Positions 15,790-24,819 are shown, numbered from the stretch's first letter. The stretch: DNA of 64,000 nucleotides from Acidaminococcus fermentans DSM 20731 (GCF_000025305.1 NC_013740.1:1612001-1676000); one strand, 5' to 3'. The notes: generated from the sequence alone by a model not told the origin. Translations and numbers: made by a program.

Positions 15790-16479
15790 ATGAAATACAT
15801 CTGCTGGGATATTGACGGTACCCTGCTGCTCACCAATTATGCCGGGGTGGCCGCCATGAAATCCACCATCATCGACCTGTACGGTCTGGACAATTTTGAA
15901 TTCACCTACGGCATGGCCGGACGGACGGACACCTACATCGCCCGGAAGGCCATCGAGGGGATCCAGGGCCGCTGCACCCCGGAAGAAGTGACCCGGATGC
16001 TCCAGGCCTACGGAAAAAAGCTGCCTGCTTCCCTGGTGGAAAAACAGGGCCATCTCCTGCCCCATGTAAAGGAGACCCTGGAGTGGATCCGGCAGGATCC
16101 GGATACCACCTCCCTGCTGCTCACCGGCAACTGCGAAGTGGCCGCCCATGCCAAGCTGGCCTATTTCGGCATCGAAGAGGAATTCGACTACAGCCGCAGC
16201 GCCTTCGGGGAAATCAGCGAGCTCCGGGACGATCTTTCCCAGGCCCTGTGGGACAGGGTGCGGAAAACGGATCCCGGCGTGACCCGGGACCAGCTGGTGG
16301 TCATCGGGGATACCCCCCACGACATTACCTGCGCCCAGGCCATCGGGGTCCGGAGCCTGATCGTGCTGAAGGGTTCCGCCTATGCCCCGGACCGTCTGGA
16401 AGCGTACCATCCCTGGAAGATCATCCCGGAACTGCCGGAAGATCCCCGGGATCTGAACGCCATCCTGGAGGAGGACTGA
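15790..16479 (+). CDS. HAD-superfamily hydrolase, phosphoglycolate-phosphatase-like
   Basis: A 229-residue HAD phosphatase. Motif I is WDIDGTLL with Asp7 and Asp9, motif II is LLTGN, and motif III/IV is VVIGDTPHDITCAQA. An alpha-helical C1 cap lies in residues 15-85. The family usually acts on small phosphoesters; the substrate is not evident. A GGAAGAACAACC leader precedes the ATG. A terminator separates it from the preceding gene, while its stop TGA is one base from the ATG of the pentapeptide gene, so those two form an operon. Confidence 0.88.
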   Translation: MKYICWDIDGTLLLTNYAGVAAMKSTIIDLYGLDNFEFTYGMAGRTDTYIARKAIEGIQGRCTPEEVTRMLQAYGKKLPASLVEKQGHLLPHVKETLEWIRQDPDTTSLLLTGNCEVAAHAKLAYFGIEEEFDYSRSAFGEISELRDDLSQALWDRVRKTDPGVTRDQLVVIGDTPHDITCAQAIGVRSLIVLKGSAYAPDRLEAYHPWKIIPELPEDPRDLNAILEED

Positions 16480-16480
16480 C

Positions 16481-17230
16481 ATGCTGTCTGGAAAAAAACT
16501 GCTGCTTACGGCCCTGCTGGTCCTTTCTGCCGCCCTGCCGGCGGCCGCCTACCGGCAAAGCGATGTGGACCGGCTGCTGGCCACCCGTTCCTGCCCCGGG
16601 GGAGATCTGCGGGGGGCCTACCTGCGGGATGAGGACCTGACCGGGGCCGATCTCCAGGGGGCGGATCTGAGCTACGCCAACCTGACCAACGCCATCCTGG
16701 AAAACGCCAGCCTGAAGGAGGCCAATCTCCAGAAGGCCAATTTCCGGAACGCCTACATGGCCGGGGTCAATCTGGAAGGGGCGGACCTTTCCAACGCCAA
16801 CCTGTCCCACACGGTGCTGAACCGGAGCTCCCTGGTGGGGGTCACTGCCTACCGGACCAGCTTCTCCCATGCCCTGCTGACCTTTGCCAACCTGTACACC
16901 GCGGACCTGCGGGAAAGCAATTTCGACTACGCCAACGGGGCCATGGCCAATTTCTTTTCCGCCAACCTGGCCCGGAGCTGGTTCTTCAGTACCCAGCTCC
17001 GGGGGGCCAATTTCACCTCCGCCAACCTGTACAACGCCCGGCTGCGGAAGGCCAGCCTGCCGGAAGCCAATTTCAAGAACGCCAATCTCATGAGTTCCAC
17101 CCTGGAAGACAGCAACCTGTCCCGGGCCGTCCTCACCAACGCCAACCTGGACGACGCGGACCTGAGCCACGCCAACCTGGAAGGGACCCAGTTCACCAAC
17201 GCCGATCTGGCGCTGGCGTACAGGAAATGA
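16481..17230 (+). CDS. Exported pentapeptide-repeat protein
   Basis: A 249-residue protein with a signal peptide (KKLLLTALLVLSAALPAAAY) and then about 35 tandem pentapeptides of the A(D/N)Lxx kind, such as ADLQGADLSYANLTNAILEN. These fold into a right-handed quadrilateral beta-helix. Intracellular members mimic DNA (Qnr/MfpA), but an exported one in a diderm suggests a periplasmic or surface structural role; the function is unknown. It begins one base after the HAD stop codon and ends at a bidirectional terminator shared with pta. Confidence 0.9.
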   Translation: MLSGKKLLLTALLVLSAALPAAAYRQSDVDRLLATRSCPGGDLRGAYLRDEDLTGADLQGADLSYANLTNAILENASLKEANLQKANFRNAYMAGVNLEGADLSNANLSHTVLNRSSLVGVTAYRTSFSHALLTFANLYTADLRESNFDYANGAMANFFSANLARSWFFSTQLRGANFTSANLYNARLRKASLPEANFKNANLMSSTLEDSNLSRAVLTNANLDDADLSHANLEGTQFTNADLALAYRK

Positions 17231-17267
17231 AAAAAGAGCTGTTGCCTGCGCAACAGCTCTTTCTTTT
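17230..17267. terminator. Bidirectional terminator, pentapeptide gene / pta
   Basis: AAAAAAGAGCTGTTGC and GCAACAGCTCTTTCTTTT around CTGC. Confidence 0.9.
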
Positions 17268-17273
17268 CAAATC

Positions 17274-18287
17274 TTACTTTCCTTCCGCAGCAATGGCGTC
17301 GCTGGCGCAGACAGCCACTACGTCCACCACGTCCTGGGTGGAGCAGCCGCGGCTCAGGTCCAGAACCGGTTTGGCCAGGCCCTGTACCAGAGGCCCAAGG
17401 CAGGTGGCGCCGCTGAACCGTTCAACCAGTTTGTAGCCAATGTTGGCAGCGCACAGGTTCGGGAAAATCAGCACGTTGGCATGGCCAGCCACTTTGGAAC
17501 CGGGAGCCTTCCGTTCGCCCACTTCGGGAACCAGGGCAGCATCGGCCTGCAGTTCGCCGTCGAAAGCGAAGTCCACGTTCCGGGATTTCAGGATTTCAAC
17601 TGCTTCCTTGACCTTATCCACTTCTTCACCGGAGCCGGAGCCTTTGGTGGAGTAGCACAGCATAGCCACTTTCGGTTCTGCGATTTCCAGGGTGGTCTTG
17701 GCCCGTTCAGCGCAGCTTACAGCAATGTCAGCCAGCTGTTCAGCCGTCGGTTCGATGATGACGCCGCAGTCCCCGAAGACCAGTTTGCCGTGGTCGCCCA
17801 GGTTTTCTTTGTCGCTCAGCACGATGAAACCGCTGCATACGGTCTTGTTGCCGGGTTTCACCCCAACAACCTGCAGACCGGCTTTGATGGTGTCAGCGGA
17901 AGTCCGGGTGGAACCGGAAACAACGCCGTCAGCATCGCCCATGGCCAGCAGGCCGGCGCCAAAGAAGGTGGTATCGTTCAGCATGATTTCCCGTGCTTTT
18001 TCCACGGTCATGCCCTTTTTCTTTCTCCGTTCTGCGAAGTAAGCACACAGTTCGTCCATTTTTTCATAGGTTGCAGGGTTGACGATCTTTACGCCGTCAA
18101 AGCTGATGCCCAGACGTTCTGCATCTTTCTGCAGTTTGGCGGGATCCCCTACCAGCACGATTTTAGCAAACCCTTCCTTCGTAACGATAGCAGCAGCCTT
18201 CAGAGCTCTGTCACTGTCGTTTTCCGGCAGCACAATCACCTTTTGTGCAGGTTTTACACGAGCCTTCAGTTCGTCCATAAATGCCAT
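17274..18287 (-). CDS. pta: Phosphate acetyltransferase
   Basis: A 337-residue enzyme interconverting acetyl-CoA plus phosphate and acetyl-phosphate. With acetate kinase (not in this window) it gives ATP and acetate, the main energy step of fermentation. Family motifs include VLPENDSDRALKAA near the N-terminus, DADGVVSGSTRTSADTI and the C-terminal FPNLCAANIGYKLVERFSGA. The length fits the short stand-alone Pta of Firmicutes. Promoter at 18350-18377 and ribosome site GTAGGAG upstream. It ties functionally to the butyryl-CoA operon at 21.9-26.1 kb. Confidence 0.96.
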   Translation of the reverse strand: MAFMDELKARVKPAQKVIVLPENDSDRALKAAAIVTKEGFAKIVLVGDPAKLQKDAERLGISFDGVKIVNPATYEKMDELCAYFAERRKKKGMTVEKAREIMLNDTTFFGAGLLAMGDADGVVSGSTRTSADTIKAGLQVVGVKPGNKTVCSGFIVLSDKENLGDHGKLVFGDCGVIIEPTAEQLADIAVSCAERAKTTLEIAEPKVAMLCYSTKGSGSGEEVDKVKEAVEILKSRNVDFAFDGELQADAALVPEVGERKAPGSKVAGHANVLIFPNLCAANIGYKLVERFSGATCLGPLVQGLAKPVLDLSRGCSTQDVVDVVAVCASDAIAAEGK

Positions 18288-18349
18288 TCCATATCACTCC
18301 TACCCAAATATTAAAAGGCTGGCGCACGGCGCCCCTTTTCACAGCTTCT

Positions 18350-18377
18350 ATTATATCACTTTTTCCCGCAATGCCAA
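18350..18377 (-). promoter_or_regulatory. Promoter of pta
   Basis: TTGGCA at 18372-18377 and TATAAT at 18350-18355 on the minus strand, 16-base spacing. Confidence 0.6.
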
Positions 18378-18418
18378 ATCAGAACTTTCCCCAATGCAAA
18401 ACAAGTAATATTCTGATA

Positions 18419-18451
18419 AAAAGGACCTGGATGGCAAATCCAGGTCCTTTC
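18419..18451 (-). terminator. Terminator of cupin gene
   Basis: AAAGGACCTGGA and TCCAGGTCCTTT form a 12-base stem, with TTTTTAT on the minus strand. Confidence 0.85.
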
Positions 18452-18457
18452 CTTCAG

Positions 18458-18478
18458 CAATTGTCCATTGTCAATTGC
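18458..18478. repeat. Heptamer array 5 (CAATTGT type)
   Basis: CAATTGT CCATTGT CAATTGC, three 7-base units that also form a palindrome. It lies between the cupin stop codon and its terminator. Confidence 0.6.
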
Positions 18479-18481
18479 TTC

Positions 18482-18985
18482 TCATTTCTTCGGTGCAGCT
18501 TCCGGATGGTTCTTCAGATAGGTGTCGTTCTGGGCGATCACATCCAGGAACACCAGCGGGGTTTTCTTCACGTTCCGCAGCCCGTGGGACTGGCCGGGAC
18601 GGGCGATGGTCACATCCCCTGCCTTCACTACGGTTTCCTTGCCGGTGCCGTCGGTGAAGATCCCTTCCCCGGAGATGATGATGTAGGCGTCTTCATTGAA
18701 ACCATGTTTGTGGCAGCCGATGGAAGCGCCCTTCTTCAGTGTCAGATAGCAGATTTCCTTGATGGCGGAATCCGGAGCAGCCTTGTCGCGGGCAAAGGCG
18801 AATTTGCCGTAAGCAGTCCCCTTGCCTTTGGCTACATCCTGTTTATCAAAGGTGAACAGTTCTCCTTTGGGATAAACCTGTTCATCGGGTTTGAAAGGAG
18901 ATGCCGGCGACCCGGCGGCAAAAGCAGTCCCGGTCAGCAGGGTGGCCCCCAGCGTCAGCAGCACAGCCAGTTTTTTCAGTTTCAT
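18482..18985 (-). CDS. Exported cupin-domain protein
   Basis: A 167-residue protein with a signal peptide (LAVLLTLGATLLTGTAFA) and one cupin domain. Cupin motif 1 is GASIGCHKHGFNEDAYIIISGEG and motif 2 is PGQSHGLRN. The two HxH-type histidines and the Glu/Asp are candidate metal ligands. It is probably periplasmic; cupins of this plan bind a metal and sugars or organic acids, but no substrate can be assigned. Strong promoter at 19026-19054 and GAGGAGGGG ribosome site. Monocistronic. Confidence 0.87.
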   Translation of the reverse strand: MKLKKLAVLLTLGATLLTGTAFAAGSPASPFKPDEQVYPKGELFTFDKQDVAKGKGTAYGKFAFARDKAAPDSAIKEICYLTLKKGASIGCHKHGFNEDAYIIISGEGIFTDGTGKETVVKAGDVTIARPGQSHGLRNVKKTPLVFLDVIAQNDTYLKNHPEAAPKK

Positions 18986-19025
18986 GAAAACCCCTCCTCT
19001 GAAAATTCAAAATGATTGCATTTTT

Positions 19026-19054
19026 ATTGTAGCACTTTGGCTTTTGGTTGACAA
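19026..19054 (-). promoter_or_regulatory. Promoter of cupin gene
   Basis: TTGTCA at 19049-19054 and TACAAT at 19026-19031 on the minus strand, spaced 17 bases. Confidence 0.7.
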
Positions 19055-19064
19055 GACAAAGAAA

Positions 19065-19092
19065 GAGGGCTGTTGCATGAGCAACAGCCCTT
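19065..19092. terminator. Hairpin GGGCTGTTGC downstream of M18 gene
   Basis: GGGCTGTTGC and GCAACAGCCC around ATGA. On the minus strand TCTTTCTTT follows, so it can terminate the M18 aminopeptidase transcript. Confidence 0.8.
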
Positions 19093-19127
19093 GTCAACGG
19101 TCAGCTGTCAACAGTCAGTGGCCGATG
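19093..19127 (+). repeat. Heptamer array 6, five units
   Basis: GTCAACG GTCAGCT GTCAACA GTCAGTG GCCGATG, then GAAAG. It starts directly at the plus side of the hairpin, although the gene that ends here reads from the other side. The segment 19128-19158 (ACGCAGCCTTGCGGCTGC, then TAACCCAC) recurs inverted at 46786-46820. Confidence 0.88.
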
Positions 19128-19160
19128 GAAAGAGACGCAGCCTTGCGGCTGCTAACCCAC

Positions 19161-20534
19161 TCACTTGCTCTCAAAGAACGCCTTGTACGCCCGGTACGTC
19201 TCGTAGGCATCGGCTTTGCTCAGCAGGTCATAGGGAGAATGCATGCTCAGCATGGCGGTGCCGCAGTCCACCACTTCGCAGCCCCAGTCCGCCAGCATGA
19301 AGGCGATGGTGCCGCCGCCTCCCTGGTCCACCTTCCCCAGTTCCCCGATCTGCCAGGCCACCCCGGCTTCGTTGAAGATGGTCCGGATCTTCTGGATGAA
19401 CTCACTGTTGGCATCGTTGCTCCCTGCCTTGCCCCGGGCACCGGTGTACTTGGTCAGGGCCACCCCGTAGCCCAAAAGGGCCGCGTTGTCCTTTTCCGTC
19501 ACTTCCGGGAACATGGGGTCCAGGCAGCTGTTCACATCCCCGGAGAGCATCTCGCTGTTTTCCATGGTTTCATAGAAATCCAGCAGGCTGCCCCGGTCCT
19601 GGAGAGCCAGCAGCTTCATGACGAATTTGGCGAAATAGGAAGACTGCATGCCGGTGTTCCCGTAGGACCCGATTTCCTCCTTGTCCGCGAAAAGGGCCGC
19701 CTGGGTCTTTTCTCCCGGCACCGCCTCCAGGATGGCTTCCAGGTTGGCATAGGAGCACACCCGGTCGTCCTGGCCGTAGCCGGCGATCAGGGACCGGTCA
19801 AAGCCCACATCCCGGCTCTTCAGGGCCGGCACCAGTTCCAGTTCCGCCGTGGTGAAGTCTTCCTCCTCTACCCCGTAGCTGTCCTTCAGGAGCGCCATCA
19901 GGGCATCCTTCGCCTTCTGGTCCCTGTCCGTATGGGTGCCGATCACCGCCTGGAGCTGTTCCCCGGTGACCCCTTCCGCCAGGGTCTTCTTCATCTGGTC
20001 CTGGGCCATGTGGATCAACAGATCCGTAATGTAGAACACCGGATCCTTTTCGTCCATGCCGATGTTCACCTCAAGGGTCCGGCCGTCTTTGGTGTGGATG
20101 ATCCCCACCAGGGCCAGGGGCAGACAGGGCCACTGGTACTTCTTGATGCCCCCGTAGTAATGGGTGCGGAAATACACCACCCCGTCCTGTTCATGGACCG
20201 GGTTCCCCTTCAGGTCCAGCCGGGGAGAATCGATGTGGGAGCCCACGATCTTCAGTCCCTCATGGACCGGTTCCCGGCCGATCACCGCCAGGATGCAGGC
20301 CTTGCCCTTCTGGTTCCAGTACACCTTGTCCCCGGGCTTCAGTTGGCCCGCCTCATATAAAGGCTTGAAACCGGCGGCTTCCGCCTTTGCCAGGATTTCC
20401 TTCACGGCCAGCCGTTCGGTCCGGGCCCGGTCCAGGAACGCTTTGTACCGTTCCCCGTAGGCCAGGGTTTCCTGCCGTTCTTTTTCGTCCATCCGCGCCC
20501 AGGCGGATTCTTTTCTGCTGTATGGTTCTTTCAT
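19161..20534 (-). CDS. M18 family aspartyl-type aminopeptidase
   Basis: A 457-residue cytosolic zinc aminopeptidase of family M18 that removes N-terminal acidic residues. Metal ligands and catalytic residues are seen in GSHIDSPRLDLK (His, Asp), ADKEEIGSYG (Glu pair), and the C-terminal HSPYDLLSKAD. The glycine-rich QGGGGTIAFM segment is also typical. Useful for peptide scavenging in an amino-acid fermenter. NagZ lies 58 bases upstream in the same direction, with no terminator between, so cotranscription is likely. Confidence 0.93.
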   Translation of the reverse strand: MKEPYSRKESAWARMDEKERQETLAYGERYKAFLDRARTERLAVKEILAKAEAAGFKPLYEAGQLKPGDKVYWNQKGKACILAVIGREPVHEGLKIVGSHIDSPRLDLKGNPVHEQDGVVYFRTHYYGGIKKYQWPCLPLALVGIIHTKDGRTLEVNIGMDEKDPVFYITDLLIHMAQDQMKKTLAEGVTGEQLQAVIGTHTDRDQKAKDALMALLKDSYGVEEEDFTTAELELVPALKSRDVGFDRSLIAGYGQDDRVCSYANLEAILEAVPGEKTQAALFADKEEIGSYGNTGMQSSYFAKFVMKLLALQDRGSLLDFYETMENSEMLSGDVNSCLDPMFPEVTEKDNAALLGYGVALTKYTGARGKAGSNDANSEFIQKIRTIFNEAGVAWQIGELGKVDQGGGGTIAFMLADWGCEVVDCGTAMLSMHSPYDLLSKADAYETYRAYKAFFESK

Positions 20535-20592
20535 GGTTCAAGACCTCCTGTTTTCTCTCGCTTTTCCCACCAGTATACCATATTTTCCCCGG

Positions 20593-21702
20593 CTACAGAG
20601 CTTCCTTTGTCCGGAGGATCCGGTACAGGGCGGCGTCCACCTGTTCCCGGGGCAGGGTACCTTCCCGGATGGCTTTGGCCAGGGCCCCATGGACCCGACG
20701 GATGGTTTCCGGACCGTGGCAGACCATCACCAGGTCCGCGCCCGCCCGTACCGCCTGGACCGCCGCTTCTTCCAGGGGATACTGGCTGGCGATGGCCCCC
20801 ATGGTCAGGTCATCGGTGAGCACAAGCCCGGAGAAATGGAACTGGCCCCTGAGCAGATCCCCCATGATTTTGGGAGACAGGGAGGCGGGATAGTCCGGAT
20901 CCAGGGCCGGATACCGCACATGGGTCACCATGACCCCAAACCAGGGCTCAGGGTATTTTTCCAGGGCCAGCCGGAAGGGCAGCCCGTCTTCCTGGAGCAG
21001 GGTCTCCCGGTCCGCGGAGACGATCACCTGGCCCTTGTGGGTATCCTCTTTTCCCTTCCCCAGCCCGGGAAAATGCTTCAGGCAGGCCAGGAGATGGACC
21101 TTCTGATACCCAGCCAGGGCCCCTTCCACAAATTTGGCCGCCGTGGCCGGATGGCTGCTGTAGGACCGTTCCATGCCGCTGCCCACATCCGCCACCGGAG
21201 CCAGGTTCAGGTTGAAGCCCAGGGCTTTCAGCCGGGTCCCGGTTTTCGCCGCCCAGGCTTCCGCCTGTGCCGGGTCCCCGGTGCGGCCGATGGCTTCCTG
21301 GGAAGGAGGGGCGGGCAGCTGGTCCTTCATCCGGGCCACCTGTCCCCCTTCCTCATCCACCCCGATCAGCAGAGGTTCCGGCCGGGCCAGGTCCTGGAGA
21401 CGGCTGTTCAGGGCCTTCACCTGGTTTGGATCCTTCATGTTCCGGTCAAAGAGAATCACCCCGCCGTAGTGGTTCTCCTGCAGCTCCTTCTGGAAAGCGG
21501 CGGAAGGTTCCGTGCCCTCCATGCCCACCAGCATCAGCTGGCCGGCTTTTTCCTCCGGGGCCATGGCGGCGATCTTTTCCCGGATGGGATCCCCCTGGGT
21601 CGGCTTCCCCGTCCCGTGCTCCCGGGGAAACCGGGGCCGCAACACCATCCCCACAAATCCCACCAAAAAGATGCAAAAAATGCAAAACCAGAGTTTTTTC
21701 AT
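20593..21702 (-). CDS. nagZ: Beta-N-acetylhexosaminidase, membrane-anchored NagZ-like
   Basis: Glycoside hydrolase family 3, 369 residues; removes N-acetylglucosamine from muropeptides in cell-wall recycling. Family motifs: LIGVDEEGGQVARM, LKHFPGLG (with the KH and H residues of the catalytic dyad) and the nucleophile Asp in VLTDDLTMGAI. Residues 1-20 (MKKLWFCIFCIFLVGFVGMV) form an uncleaved anchor or signal, so it acts outside the cytoplasm, as in Gram-positive NagZ, not as in cytoplasmic E. coli NagZ. The ATG at 21700-21702 follows AAAGGAAG; an upstream start is rejected because it reads through repeat and terminator DNA. Confidence 0.92.
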   Translation of the reverse strand: MKKLWFCIFCIFLVGFVGMVLRPRFPREHGTGKPTQGDPIREKIAAMAPEEKAGQLMLVGMEGTEPSAAFQKELQENHYGGVILFDRNMKDPNQVKALNSRLQDLARPEPLLIGVDEEGGQVARMKDQLPAPPSQEAIGRTGDPAQAEAWAAKTGTRLKALGFNLNLAPVADVGSGMERSYSSHPATAAKFVEGALAGYQKVHLLACLKHFPGLGKGKEDTHKGQVIVSADRETLLQEDGLPFRLALEKYPEPWFGVMVTHVRYPALDPDYPASLSPKIMGDLLRGQFHFSGLVLTDDLTMGAIASQYPLEEAAVQAVRAGADLVMVCHGPETIRRVHGALAKAIREGTLPREQVDAALYRILRTKEAL

Positions 21703-21766
21703 ATTCTTCCTTTCCTTTTCCAGTTGCGCCTGCCAGCGGGCTGACCAACCTTCCCCTGCAAGAAAA

Positions 21767-21795
21767 AGGACCCGTCTGCAAAGGCGGGTCCTTTC
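21767..21795 (-). terminator. Terminator of thl-bcd-hbd-crt operon
   Basis: On the minus strand GGACCCGCC and GGACGGGTCC-type arms (AAAGGACCCG..CGGGTCCTTT) form a stem with TTTTTC. It lies about 60 bases beyond the crt stop; the gap holds a hairpin and a heptamer array. Confidence 0.8.
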
Positions 21796-21830
21796 CATCG
21801 GCCGCTGACCGTTGACAGCTGACCGTTGAC
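21796..21830 (-). repeat. Heptamer array 7, five units
   Basis: On the minus strand GTCAACG GTCAGCT GTCAACG GTCAGCG GCCGATG, then GAAAGG. It starts right after a GATTGCTGC/GCAGCAATC hairpin at 21831-21853. Confidence 0.88.
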
Positions 21831-21856
21831 AGATTGCTGCAGAAGCAGCAATCCCC

Positions 21857-22648
21857 TTACTTATTCATAAACACCGGTTTCCGTTTTTCCAGGAACGCCT
21901 TCATGCCTTCCTTCTGGTCCAACGTGGCGAAGCAGGTCCCGAACACCTGGGCTTCGTAGCTAAGCCCGGATTCCAGATCCATGCTCAGGCCCCGGTTGAT
22001 GGCATCCTTGGCGCTGGCAATGGCAATGGGTGCCTTCTTCATAATCTTCCGGCAGACTTCCTCGCAGGTGGGGATCAGTTGTTCCGGTTCCACCACCCGG
22101 TTCACCAGGCCGATCCGGTGTGCTTCTTCCGCATCCACCATGGCACCGGTGTAGATCATTTCCTTGGCATAGCCCTTGCCGATCAGCCGGGCCAGACGCT
22201 GGGACCCACCGAACCCGGGGATGATCCCGTAGTTCACTTCCGGCTGGCCGAACTTGGCCGTGGTGGAAGCAAACCGGAAATCACAGGCCAGGGCCAGTTC
22301 GCAGCCCCCGCCCAGGGCATAGCCGTTGACGGCCGCCACTGCCACCACCGGCAGCTTTTCAATGGCATCGAACACTTCGTGGCCCAGGTTGGAGAAATCT
22401 CTCCCTTCCACAGCGGTCATGGTGCTCATGGCCTTCAGGTCGGCTCCTGCCACAAAAGCTTTCTCCCCGGCCCCGCGGATGATCACGGCCTTTACCGCCG
22501 GATCCGTGGCCAGTTTGCCGAAGCAGTCCTTCATTTCTTCCAGGGTGGGCGTATCCAGGGCATTCAGGAACTTGGGACGATTCACCGAAACGGTGGTCAC
22601 CCCGTCATCCTGGATCTCCACCAGCAGATTCTTGTACTCGTACGTCAT
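21857..22648 (-). CDS. crt: Crotonase (3-hydroxybutyryl-CoA dehydratase)
   Basis: Enoyl-CoA hydratase of 263 residues that dehydrates 3-hydroxybutyryl-CoA to crotonyl-CoA. The oxyanion-hole loops are KAFVAGADLKAM and ALGGGCELALACDFR; the catalytic glutamates are in CELALA and FGQPEVNYGIIPGFGG. The ATG at 22648 (MTYEYKN) is preferred over the GTG 12 bases upstream because GGGTGGTG is then at normal distance and the length matches the family. It is the last gene of the thl-bcd-hbd-crt operon, 20 bases after hbd. Confidence 0.96.
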   Translation of the reverse strand: MTYEYKNLLVEIQDDGVTTVSVNRPKFLNALDTPTLEEMKDCFGKLATDPAVKAVIIRGAGEKAFVAGADLKAMSTMTAVEGRDFSNLGHEVFDAIEKLPVVAVAAVNGYALGGGCELALACDFRFASTTAKFGQPEVNYGIIPGFGGSQRLARLIGKGYAKEMIYTGAMVDAEEAHRIGLVNRVVEPEQLIPTCEEVCRKIMKKAPIAIASAKDAINRGLSMDLESGLSYEAQVFGTCFATLDQKEGMKAFLEKRKPVFMNK

Positions 22649-22668
22649 CGACCACACCACCCATCAGA

Positions 22669-23526
22669 TTATTTGTTGTAATCGTAGAAACCTTTGCCGG
22701 TCTTGCGGCCCAGATAGCCGGCTTCCACCATTTTCCGCAGCAGAGGAGCCGGACGGTATTTGGGATCGCCGAAGCCCTTGTACAGCACTTCCATAATGGC
22801 CAGCACCGTATCGTTCCCGATCAGGTCGGACAGAGCCAGAGGCCCCATGGGATGGTTGAAGCCCAGTTTGGCAACGGCATCGATGTCTTCCTTGCTGGCA
22901 ACCCCTTCGCTGAGGGTGAAGATGGCTTCGTTGATCATGGGGATCATGATCCGGTTGCCCACAAAGCCGGGAGCATCGTTGACCTTTACCGGGTTCTTTT
23001 CCAGGGCTTTGGCCAGTTCATAGACCTTTTCGAAGGTTTCTTCAGAGGTACCCAGTCCTTTGGTCACTTCCACCAGCTTCATCACAGGAGCCGGGTTGAA
23101 GAAATGCATGCCGATGAATTTGTCCGGACGGGAAGTGCCGGCAGCCAGCATGGTGATGGAAACGGAAGAGGTGTTGCTGGCGATGATGGCATCTTTCGGC
23201 ATCTTTTCATCCAGTTCCTTGAAAATGCTTTGTTTGATCTTGATGTTTTCCGTAGCGGCTTCGATGGCCAGATGCACATCGCAGGCTTCCGGGGTCAGGT
23301 CCACCACACCGTGGATCCGGGCCATGGTGGCGTTCTTGTCGTCTTCGGTGATGCGGCCCTTGGTTACGCTGTGAGCCAGGCTTTTTTCGATCTTGGCAAT
23401 GCCCCGGTCAACGAATTCCTGTTTGATGTCCCGCAGGGTCACTTCCACCCCGTGAGCAGCCATGACCTGTGCGATCCCGCTCCCCATCTGGCCGGCGCCG
23501 ATTACCATAACTTTTTTCAGTTCCAT
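22669..23526 (-). CDS. hbd: 3-hydroxybutyryl-CoA dehydrogenase
   Basis: A 285-residue NAD(P)-dependent enzyme reducing acetoacetyl-CoA to 3-hydroxybutyryl-CoA. The Rossmann motif is [16 protein letters not shown] at residues 8-23. The catalytic His is in [16 protein letters not shown], and the C-terminal domain carries [15 protein letters not shown] and [15 protein letters not shown]. The ATG at 23524-23526 is chosen for its GGAGATC ribosome site; the upstream extension reads through intergenic DNA. A hairpin lies between it and bcd. Confidence 0.96.
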   Translation of the reverse strand: MELKKVMVIGAGQMGSGIAQVMAAHGVEVTLRDIKQEFVDRGIAKIEKSLAHSVTKGRITEDDKNATMARIHGVVDLTPEACDVHLAIEAATENIKIKQSIFKELDEKMPKDAIIASNTSSVSITMLAAGTSRPDKFIGMHFFNPAPVMKLVEVTKGLGTSEETFEKVYELAKALEKNPVKVNDAPGFVGNRIMIPMINEAIFTLSEGVASKEDIDAVAKLGFNHPMGPLALSDLIGNDTVLAIMEVLYKGFGDPKYRPAPLLRKMVEAGYLGRKTGKGFYDYNK

Positions 23527-23579
23527 AGTTGAAGATCTCCTTTTCGTGTATGATGAGAAAATCTGCATTTCTGCAAAGC

Positions 23580-23660
23580 ATTCCAGAGGAAGGGAATCCC
23601 TCTCCCTCTGTGCAAAGGAAGGGCTGGCATACACCAGCCCCTCTGTGTCCCTTTCCCGGA
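23580..23660. repeat. Intergenic block with nested inverted repeats, bcd-hbd
   Basis: GGGCTGG and CCAGCCC form a stem around a short loop. On the minus strand it is followed by TTCCTTT and could attenuate transcription between bcd and hbd. GGGAATCCC and repeated CCCTCTG words flank it. Confidence 0.45.
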
Positions 23661-23667
23661 GAAAGGA

Positions 23668-24819
23668 TTATTTTTTCTTGTCACGCAGCAGGGCACGGGA
23701 GGTTACGATCCGCATAACCTGGTTGGTGCCTTCGTAGATCTGGGTGATCTTGGCATTCCGCATGTAGCGTTCTGCAGGGTAGTCAACGGTGTATCCGTAG
23801 CCGCCGAAGATCTGTACTGCATCGGTGGTCACTTCCATGGCCACATCGGAAGCGAAGCATTTAGCCATGGCCGCAGCTTCGGAATAAGGTTTCCCTTCGT
23901 TCTTCAGCATGGCGGCATGGTATACCAGATACCGGGCAGCTTCGATCTTGGTGGCCATGTCAGCCATCATGAACTGCAGAGCCTGGAATTTGGAAATGGA
24001 ACGGCCGAACTGTTCCCGTTCTTTGGAATATTTCACGGCAGCAGCCAGAGCGCCTTCCGCAATACCCAGAGCCTGAGCGGCTACGCCGATACGGCCGCCA
24101 TCCAGGGTTTCCATGGCGATCTTGAAGCCTTCGCCTTCCTTGCCCAGCAGGTTTTCTTTGGGGACTTCGCAGTCTTCAAAGATCAGTTCTGCGGTGATGG
24201 AGGTATGGCCGCCCATTTTGTCTTCGATCTTACCGAAGCGGAAGCCGGGCATGCCTTTTTCCAGGATGAAAGCGGAAATCCCGTGTACGCCCTGGCTCTT
24301 GTCGGTCATGGCGAATACCACGTAGGTATCAGCTTCCTTGCCGTTGGTGATGAAGATCTTGGAGCCGTTCAGGATGTATTTGTCGCCTTTCAGCACAGCA
24401 GTGGTCTGCTGGGCGGAGGCATCGGTCCCGGCGGAAGGTTCGGTCAGGCCGAAAGCCCCGACATGGGTGCCTTCTGCAATGGGAGCCAGGTATTTTTGTT
24501 TCTGTTCTTCGGTCCCGAACATGTAGATCGGGGTAGCGCACAGGGAAACGTTGGCGCTCAGGGTGATACCGGTACCATCATCCACTTTGGACAGTTCTTC
24601 CACAGCCAGGATGTAGCTCAGCACATCCAGTCCCATGCCGCCGTATTCTTCCGGGAAGCAGATGCCGCAGAAACCGGCTTCGCCCATCTTGTCGATGAGT
24701 TTGCGGTCCCAGATATGGGCTTTGTCTCTTTCTTCAACGGTGGGTGCCAGGAATTTTTCAGCAAATTCCGCAGCCATGTCCTTAATCATCTGTTGGTCTT
24801 CAGTCAGATTGAAATCCAT
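23668..24819 (-). CDS. bcd: Butyryl-CoA dehydrogenase
   Basis: A 383-residue FAD acyl-CoA dehydrogenase of the short-chain type. Signatures: AFGLTEPSAGTDASAQQ (FAD/substrate loop), the catalytic Glu in the C-terminal IYEGTNQVMRIVTSRALL, and QIFGGYGYTVDYPAERYMRN. In anaerobes Bcd works with EtfAB, reducing crotonyl-CoA with NADH and bifurcating electrons to ferredoxin; Acidaminococcus fermentans is a known example. No etfAB genes are in this operon. AGAGGAAAGAGG precedes the ATG. Confidence 0.96.
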   Translation of the reverse strand: MDFNLTEDQQMIKDMAAEFAEKFLAPTVEERDKAHIWDRKLIDKMGEAGFCGICFPEEYGGMGLDVLSYILAVEELSKVDDGTGITLSANVSLCATPIYMFGTEEQKQKYLAPIAEGTHVGAFGLTEPSAGTDASAQQTTAVLKGDKYILNGSKIFITNGKEADTYVVFAMTDKSQGVHGISAFILEKGMPGFRFGKIEDKMGGHTSITAELIFEDCEVPKENLLGKEGEGFKIAMETLDGGRIGVAAQALGIAEGALAAAVKYSKEREQFGRSISKFQALQFMMADMATKIEAARYLVYHAAMLKNEGKPYSEAAAMAKCFASDVAMEVTTDAVQIFGGYGYTVDYPAERYMRNAKITQIYEGTNQVMRIVTSRALLRDKKK